Positions 58,156 to 64,000 of a stretch of 64,000 bases of DNA are shown in pieces (within the stretch, counting starts at the first letter, position 1; each line of letters begins with the position of its first letter). The DNA lies in the NCBI GenBank assembly GCA_004402895.1, contig SORT01000007.1, forward strand, positions 1 to 64,000. The letters run 5' to 3'. The DNA is from Fidelibacterota bacterium MT.SAG.3. Lineage in GTDB: Bacteria; Fidelibacterota; SORT01. The position numbers and the translations under genes were made by a program. The notes beneath the pieces were generated by a model. That model ran no database searches. It was given only the letters and a program-made list of their open reading frames with translations, and was not told the origin of the DNA.

Positions 58156-59592
58156 TTGCCCGGAGTAAGAGTGAGATTTGCCCCGAGTCCGACCGGTAAT
58201 CTACACGCCGGGAACGTCCGTACGGCGCTGTTGAACTGGATATTCGCAAAACAGCAGAACGGAGTATTGATCCTCAGGATAGAAGATACCGACCAGGTCA
58301 GGCATGTGATCGGTTCAGAGGAGGGGATAGCAACAGATCTGAATTGGCTGGGAATCGAATGGAGCGAAGGTCCTGATGTCGGGGGGGAATTCGGGCCTTA
58401 TCGCCAATCGGATAGGTTAAAGATTCACGAAGAATACGCAGAGCGTTTATTAAGGGAAGGCAGCGCTTACAAGTGTTATTGCAGTGAGGAAGAGCTGCAA
58501 ATGGAGCGTGAGAAAGCTTTGGCAAACAGATTGCCTCCAAGATATAACGGTAAGTGTAGAGACCTTTCTGCCGAAGAAGAGAAGAAAAAGATCTCAGAGG
58601 AAATCAAACCGGTTTTACGATTCAAAGTCAGAGAAGGAGAAGTTAGTTTTGTTGATCTTATTAAAGGGGAGATCAGTTGGAAATTAGATAATATCGGAGA
58701 TTTTGTAATTCTGAGATCAAATGGAATGCCGTCATATAATTTCGCGGTAGTGATAGATGATGCGCTGATGAAGATCAGCCATGTTATAAGAGGTGAAGGG
58801 CACGTATCAAATACTCCGAGACAACTTTTAATTTATGAAGCGCTGGGTTTTAAGATTCCGAAGTTTGCGCATACTCCAACGATATTGAATAAAGAGAAGA
58901 AAACATTGTCCAAGAGACATGGAGCTCTTTCGATAAAGCGATATCGTGAAGAGGGTTATATTCCGGATGCTCTTGTCAACTACCTAAGTTTACTTTCATG
59001 GTCGTCAGAGAGCGGAGATGATATACTCAGTAGGGAGAGGATAGTAGATGAATTCAGTTTTAGCCGCATGTCCTCATCATCAGCCGTCTTCGACGATGAC
59101 AAACTCTTATGGATGAACGGTCAATATATACGAGCATTAAAAAGCGAAGATCTGCTGAATTTGTCGCTCCCGATTCTTGAGAATTCCGGATACACGACAC
59201 AAAACTTAGAGTCTACTGCGAAGATATTGGAAGCCGTGAAGGGAAACTTAACCAAAATGTCGGACCTTCCGCAATATGTCGAGCTTTTTTATAAATCGGA
59301 AGTCGAACCGGATGGAGCCGCCGAAAGGGAACTGATAGAGAAAGAAGAGTCAAAGCAAGTTTTTAACAACTTTATCAATGGCGTTGAAAAGTACAATGAG
59401 ATCAGCGCAGATGATTTCAAAGAGATAATGAAGCAAGTTCAAAATGATACGGGAATTAAGGGTAAAAACCTCTGGATGCCCGTAAGAATAGCGCTGACGG
59501 GTCAGAGTCATGGTCCTGAACTACCGATGTTAATAGAGTTTTTCGGAAAAGAGGAAGTAGTCAGCCGGATAAAAAAAGTGATGGGCAGCTGA
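58156..59592 (+). CDS. gltX: Glutamate--tRNA ligase
   Basis: 478 aa, TTG start; VRFAPSPTGNLHAGNVRTALLNWIFA, LRIEDTDQ, KKTLSKRHGALSI. Confidence 0.97.
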   Translation: MPGVRVRFAPSPTGNLHAGNVRTALLNWIFAKQQNGVLILRIEDTDQVRHVIGSEEGIATDLNWLGIEWSEGPDVGGEFGPYRQSDRLKIHEEYAERLLREGSAYKCYCSEEELQMEREKALANRLPPRYNGKCRDLSAEEEKKKISEEIKPVLRFKVREGEVSFVDLIKGEISWKLDNIGDFVILRSNGMPSYNFAVVIDDALMKISHVIRGEGHVSNTPRQLLIYEALGFKIPKFAHTPTILNKEKKTLSKRHGALSIKRYREEGYIPDALVNYLSLLSWSSESGDDILSRERIVDEFSFSRMSSSSAVFDDDKLLWMNGQYIRALKSEDLLNLSLPILENSGYTTQNLESTAKILEAVKGNLTKMSDLPQYVELFYKSEVEPDGAAERELIEKEESKQVFNNFINGVEKYNEISADDFKEIMKQVQNDTGIKGKNLWMPVRIALTGQSHGPELPMLIEFFGKEEVVSRIKKVMGS

Positions 59593-60455
59593 TGCAAAGA
59601 GTCAGCTTGAAAGCTTACGCCAAAGTGAACATAGGTCTGCGAATTGACGGCAGAAGGAATGACGGCTACCATACGTTGAAAACTCTTTTTCAGACCATCA
59701 GTATTCACGATAACCTGATTTTGGAATTACAAGATGAACAGGGAATCGGTTTTTACACGACCGGTTTAAAGGTTCCAACAGGTGAAGATAATATTTGTGT
59801 CAAAGCCGCGCAGAAAGTATTAGAGCGTGAAAACCGGAAGAGCGGCATAAATATCAGACTCGAAAAATATATATCGGTGGGTTCCGGTCTCGGTGGAGGC
59901 AGCAGCGATGCGGCAGCAGTGATTCGCGGGTTAAATAAATTACTGAAACTCGATCTCGATAACTCTGAAATGGAAGCTGTCGCACTCGAATTAGGCGCGG
60001 ACATCCCCTTTTTCATTCGAGGAGGTTGTCAATATGCAGAAGGAATAGGAGAGCTCTTGAGTCCCGGAGAAATTGAGGACAATTTCATAGTACTATTGGT
60101 GATTCCTGACATCAGTATTACCACAAGCTGGGCATATAAAAATCTTGACTATTTAAGCTTGACAAGCGATACGGAAGACGTTAATTTAGCCCGTTTCCCA
60201 CGTAATGGGGAAACAAATAAGAGAAGATATTTCAGGAATGATTTCGAAAATTTAGTGTTTTCGGAATACCCTGAAATAGGAGAAATAAAAAGACAAATAT
60301 CGGAATCCGGAGCTGTTTACGCTTCACTTTCAGGCAGCGGTTCGGGGGTGTTTGGGCTTTATGATTCAAAGGATGAGGCGGAGAACGGAAAAGAAAAGCT
60401 TGGTAAAGATTACGATAGTTATATTTTGAAACTAATTCCGGGGTTCAAGGATTGA
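59592..60455 (+). CDS. ispE: 4-diphosphocytidyl-2-C-methyl-D-erythritol kinase
   Basis: 287 aa; KAYAKVNIGLRIDGRRNDGYHTLKTLFQTI, VGSGLGGGSSDAAAVIRGLNKL, LSGSGSGVFGLY. Confidence 0.96.
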   Translation: MQRVSLKAYAKVNIGLRIDGRRNDGYHTLKTLFQTISIHDNLILELQDEQGIGFYTTGLKVPTGEDNICVKAAQKVLERENRKSGINIRLEKYISVGSGLGGGSSDAAAVIRGLNKLLKLDLDNSEMEAVALELGADIPFFIRGGCQYAEGIGELLSPGEIEDNFIVLLVIPDISITTSWAYKNLDYLSLTSDTEDVNLARFPRNGETNKRRYFRNDFENLVFSEYPEIGEIKRQISESGAVYASLSGSGSGVFGLYDSKDEAENGKEKLGKDYDSYILKLIPGFKD

Positions 60456-60459
60456 AATT

Positions 60460-60531
60460 TGGGGTGTCGCCAAGTGGCAAGGCACAGGACTTTGATTCCT
60501 GCATTCGGAGGTTCGAATCCTCCCACCCCAG
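60460..60531 (+). tRNA. tRNA-Gln (anticodon TTG)
   Basis: TGGGGTG...CACCCCA acceptor stem, GGTTCGAATCC T-arm, anticodon loop CTTTGAT; CCA not encoded. Confidence 0.93.
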
Positions 60532-60547
60532 CAAAATATAGGATAAT

Positions 60548-61498
60548 ATGGGAAGTACTTTAAAAATATTCAGCGGTAGGTCGAACATGCCATTAGCCGA
60601 AGGTATTGCTAACTCTCTCGGTCAGCCCTTAGGAAAGCTTGAGATAGTTGAATTCAAAGACGGCGAACTTTATGTAAAGTATGAGGAAAATATACGTGGA
60701 TGCGACGTTTTTATCATACAATCCACGAATCCGCCCGCAAAAAACTTTCTTGAACTATTTCTGATGATAGATGCGGCAAGAAGAGCTTCAGCTAAGCGAA
60801 TAACGGCGGTAATACCCTATTACGGCTATGCAAGACAGGACAGAAAAAACACGCCGCGAGTTGCGCTTTCTGCCAAATTATTTGCTAACATGATAATTGT
60901 AGCCGGAGCCGACAGGGTAATGGCGATGGACCTGCATTCGCCTCAGATACAGGGATTTTTTGATGTCCCGTTCGATCATTTATATTCATCAATGGTATTG
61001 ATAGAGCATCTGTCGAAGATGGATTTTATTGAGAATGCAATTATAATGGCTCCTGACATAGGTGGAATAAAAATGGCAAGAGCATATGCCCGCCGTCTCG
61101 ACCTTGATCTTGCGGTAATTGATAAAAGAAGAGAGAAAGCCAATAAATCCGAGGTTATGAATATCATCGGCGAGATCGAAGGTAAAAACGTCATACTGCT
61201 TGACGATCTGGTCGATACAGCAGGGACTCTTATCAACGCCGCGGATGCGGCTCTTGAAAAGGGGGCAATAAATGTTTACACAGCGGCAGCGCATCCGGTT
61301 CTTTCGGGTGATTCAATTGAACGGCTGAGAAAATCAGCGATAAAAAAACTCATTGTTACCGACACCATACCATTACCTGATAACGGGAATTCCGATATAT
61401 TGGAAGTTGTGTCGGTTGCAGAAATTTTTGGTAAGGCTATCATGGCTATACATGAAGAACGATCTATCAGCACCTTGTTTGATAGTCAGGATTATTGA
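60548..61498 (+). CDS. prs: Ribose-phosphate pyrophosphokinase
   Basis: 316 aa; FSGRSNMPLAEGIANSLGQPLGKLEIVEFKDGE, YYGYARQDRK, VILLDDLVDTAGTLINAA. Confidence 0.98.
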   Translation: MGSTLKIFSGRSNMPLAEGIANSLGQPLGKLEIVEFKDGELYVKYEENIRGCDVFIIQSTNPPAKNFLELFLMIDAARRASAKRITAVIPYYGYARQDRKNTPRVALSAKLFANMIIVAGADRVMAMDLHSPQIQGFFDVPFDHLYSSMVLIEHLSKMDFIENAIIMAPDIGGIKMARAYARRLDLDLAVIDKRREKANKSEVMNIIGEIEGKNVILLDDLVDTAGTLINAADAALEKGAINVYTAAAHPVLSGDSIERLRKSAIKKLIVTDTIPLPDNGNSDILEVVSVAEIFGKAIMAIHEERSISTLFDSQDY

Positions 61499-61518
61499 TT
61501 TTATAAAGGAGTAAGGAA

Positions 61519-62220
61519 ATGGCAAATGATGTACTTAATGTGCAAACACGAATAACTGAACGGAAAAGTGATCTCAGCACTGCAAGAAGAAACGGGATAA
61601 TACCGGGTATTTACTATACAGTGGGGAAAGAACCTATTTCTCTAAATGTTAATGAAAGAGAGTTAATGGCTATCATTGCATCCGGTAATGTAATTATCGA
61701 TATGAAAGTGGATGATACAGACTCACAGAAAATTATCATCAAGGATATGCAAATTCATCCGGTTACGGATAAAATTGTTCACGTGGACCTTATGGGGATT
61801 CGGATGGATAAGGAGATAGAAATTTCGATTCCTATTCATTTCGAGGGAGTTCCTGAAGGAGTGAAATTAGGCGGATTGCAGCAGTCTATTTTGAGGGAGC
61901 TTCTTCTTAAAGGCTTACCGGCTGATATTCCTGAGGTTATTAATTTGGAAATCGAGCAACTCGATATCGGTGATTCCATACATGTGCACGAAATAAATAT
62001 TCCGAAAGTCACAATTGTCACTGAAGCTGAATTAGCTATTGTTTCTGTCGTGACACCGAAGATCGTTGAAGAGGAAGTTGTAGAAGAAGAATTGGAAGGT
62101 GTTGAGGGAGAAGAAGGTGAAGAGGCTGTTGAGGGCGAAGGTGAAGGCGAAGGAAAAGAGGGTGAGGGAGAAGCTAAAGCCCCGGAAGATGCAGGTGACA
62201 CTCCATCGCACAAAAAATAA
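61519..62220 (+). CDS. rplY: 50S ribosomal protein L25/general stress protein Ctc
   Basis: 233 aa; ARRNGIIPGIYYTVGKEPISLNVN, HPVTDKIVHVDLMGI; acidic Glu/Gly-rich C-terminal tail. Confidence 0.93.
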   Translation: MANDVLNVQTRITERKSDLSTARRNGIIPGIYYTVGKEPISLNVNERELMAIIASGNVIIDMKVDDTDSQKIIIKDMQIHPVTDKIVHVDLMGIRMDKEIEISIPIHFEGVPEGVKLGGLQQSILRELLLKGLPADIPEVINLEIEQLDIGDSIHVHEINIPKVTIVTEAELAIVSVVTPKIVEEEVVEEELEGVEGEEGEEAVEGEGEGEGKEGEGEAKAPEDAGDTPSHKK

Positions 62221-62238
62221 CCTGCATTTCAATTCATC

Positions 62239-62826
62239 TTGAAATGTTTGATAGGATTAGGAAACCCGGGATCGGAATACGAAGGCACGAGGCACAACTT
62301 AGGATATATGGTTGTGGACAGAGTTGCCAAACTTAAGAAAATGGAATTCAAGCCCGGGAAAGGAAAATATTGGGAATCAAAAGACAGAAGCGGTTCATTA
62401 TTGCTTATGAAACCCACAACCTTTATGAATGACAGCGGATTAGCGGTTAACGAGGTAATGGAACGGTATGGTTTTCCTGCATCGAAACTGATGGTAATAT
62501 ATGATGACCTTGACCTGCCCTTAGGCAGCGTTCGCATAAGAAAAAGAGGAGGCGCCGGCGGTCATCATGGAATGGAATCGATCATATACCATCTCAACAG
62601 TGAGGATATTCCCCGAATAAGGTTAGGTATCGATGATGATAATCGTTCTGATGATGTAGATTTTGTATTGTCCCGATTCGAAGAATCTCAATTAGATGAG
62701 GTGGAAAAGACAGTAAATTATGCAGCTGAAGGCGCGTTAGAATTTATTTATAATGATATCAGTAAAAGCATGAATAAATATAATAAACGTGAAAATAATA
62801 ACACAATGAACAGGGAGAAAAATTAG
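62239..62826 (+). CDS. pth: Aminoacyl-tRNA hydrolase (peptidyl-tRNA hydrolase)
   Basis: 195 aa, TTG start; LIGLGNPGSEYEGTRHNLGYMVVD, KPTTFMNDSGLAV, YDDLDLPLGSVRIRKRGGAGGHHGMESI. Confidence 0.97.
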   Translation: MKCLIGLGNPGSEYEGTRHNLGYMVVDRVAKLKKMEFKPGKGKYWESKDRSGSLLLMKPTTFMNDSGLAVNEVMERYGFPASKLMVIYDDLDLPLGSVRIRKRGGAGGHHGMESIIYHLNSEDIPRIRLGIDDDNRSDDVDFVLSRFEESQLDEVEKTVNYAAEGALEFIYNDISKSMNKYNKRENNNTMNREKN

Positions 62827-62828
62827 AA

Positions 62829-64000
62829 TTGGAAATTCCGGGTTTTGTAAAGTTGGCGCCGTGGTTTGGAATAGGGGGAATGGTCGTAGCGTTCTTCATT
62901 TACCTTTATATCTCGAAGCAGGATGAAGGAAATGAGAAGATGAAGGAGCTCGCCAAATTGATTCACGACGGTGCGATGGTGTTTTTAAAAAGAGAATACA
63001 CTATTCTCTTGGGATTTATAATTATTGTGACAGGTTTTCTATACATGTTAGCGCCGCAAACTGCTCTTGCTTACGTTGCGGGCGCATTGTGTTCGATGCT
63101 TGCGGGCTTTTTTGGGATGAAAGGAGCTACTAAAGCAAACGTAAGAACTGCTCAAGCAGCGTTAACCGATGGTGAAGCGAAAGCTCTCTCAGTTTCTTTC
63201 TTTGGCGGATCTGTAATGGGACTTTCAGTCGCGAGTCTCGGCTTACTCGGTGTAGGCGTTTTTTTCCTTCTGTTCGGGCAATCTGTCGATACAGCGCATT
63301 ATATTAGCGGATTTGCAATGGGAGCAAGCTCCATAGCGTTATTTGCGAGAGTAGGCGGAGGTATCTTCACCAAAACAGCCGACATAGGAGCCGATCTGGT
63401 AGGTAAGATCGAAGCAGGGATACCGGAAGATGATCCTCGAAATCCGGGAGTGATTGCAGACATGGTTGGCGATAATGTCGGTGATACCGCCGGAATGGGC
63501 GCCGATATCTTTGAGTCTTATGTCGGCTCAATAATAGCCACTATAGCGATCGGGGCAACATCCGCAATGACTCAATCAATGCCGATAAAGTTTATGGCGC
63601 TGCCTCTGATCTTGGCAATGCTCGGTTTGGTTGCTTCCTTGTTCGGAATAGCAACTATTAAATTTTTGAGTAAGGGAAGCCCGGCAGGAGCGCTACGATA
63701 TTCAACAATGATCGCCGCAGGTCTATTTCTCGTAGCCACTTATTATGCGACGGAGATGCTCGGTTTCAGGGGAAGTCTGAGCGAGATGGATGTAACGGGA
63801 ATTTCTTTGTTCTGGTCAGTTGTTGCCGGAACTCTTGCCGGAATTTTCATAGGATTGGCAACGGAATATTATACCGGAGCGGGTCCCGTAATGAGAATAG
63901 CGGAATCATCCAAAACAGGACCAGCAACGAACGCTATTACAGGATTGGCTGTAGGATTCGAAAGCACAACAGTGCCGATTCTGATAATTTGCGCCACGAT
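62829..64000 (+). CDS. hppA: Membrane-bound H+/Na+-translocating pyrophosphatase (partial, runs off window)
   Basis: TTG start MEIPGFVKLAPWFGIGGMVVAF; GGGIFTKTADIGADLVGKIEAGIPEDDPRNPGVIADMVGDNVGDTAGMGADIFESY; absent from ORF track because open at the window edge. Confidence 0.95.
   Translation, partial: MEIPGFVKLAPWFGIGGMVVAFFIYLYISKQDEGNEKMKELAKLIHDGAMVFLKREYTILLGFIIIVTGFLYMLAPQTALAYVAGALCSMLAGFFGMKGATKANVRTAQAALTDGEAKALSVSFFGGSVMGLSVASLGLLGVGVFFLLFGQSVDTAHYISGFAMGASSIALFARVGGGIFTKTADIGADLVGKIEAGIPEDDPRNPGVIADMVGDNVGDTAGMGADIFESYVGSIIATIAIGATSAMTQSMPIKFMALPLILAMLGLVASLFGIATIKFLSKGSPAGALRYSTMIAAGLFLVATYYATEMLGFRGSLSEMDVTGISLFWSVVAGTLAGIFIGLATEYYTGAGPVMRIAESSKTGPATNAITGLAVGFESTTVPILIICAT

Noticed and set aside
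62068-62190. Acidic EGEGEGEGKEGEGEAK tail of L25 as a possible special domain
   Set aside because: Acidic low-complexity extensions are common in bacterial L25/Ctc proteins.
61836-62213. Ser/Pro-rich minus-strand ORF opposite rplY
   Set aside because: Product of the Glu/Gly-rich L25 tail read in antisense; low-complexity artefact.
1-64000. CRISPR array, restriction-modification, toxin-antitoxin or prophage modules
   Set aside because: No regularly spaced direct repeats, nuclease/methylase, or phage structural genes were recognised on either strand.

Overview
The window is a gene-dense bacterial chromosomal segment. The gene set (SprA, PorV/PorQ-like proteins, a T9SS-type sorting domain, DUF4249 next to a TonB receptor, an alternative GlmU-like protein) suggests the FCB superphylum, possibly a Marinimicrobia-like lineage; this placement is inference. 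From left to right it contains: queD; a CoA-catabolic and alcohol-dehydrogenase block followed by a Mo-hydroxylase maturation trio (MocA/XdhC/YqeB-like); a LeuC-like dehydratase; giant sprA followed by a glutaminyl-cyclase-like lipoprotein; an alternative GlmU; TonB receptor/DUF4249; etfBA and a STAS protein; an ECF sigma/anti-sigma/exported protein operon; a PorV/PorQ plus sorting-domain operon; a zinc-uptake cluster with no ATPase gene; a degenerate PdxJ homologue; an IS3 remnant fused to an orphan sorting domain; and a housekeeping run (uvrA, split transketolase, ruvB, queA, ispDF, dedA, gltX, ispE, tRNA-Gln, prs, rplY, pth, hppA). No CRISPR array, rRNA or recognisable defence island was seen. 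The most interesting observations are: (1) at least eight predicted signal-peptidase-I exports with Gln at +1, with a glutaminyl-cyclase-like gene directly after sprA; (2) a PdxJ homologue lacking the known catalytic residues; (3) three disrupted genes (a homopolymer frameshift, an in-frame TAG, and an IS3/sorting-domain fusion); (4) several palindromic intergenic elements. All calls come from reading the sequence and translations; no database searches were run.
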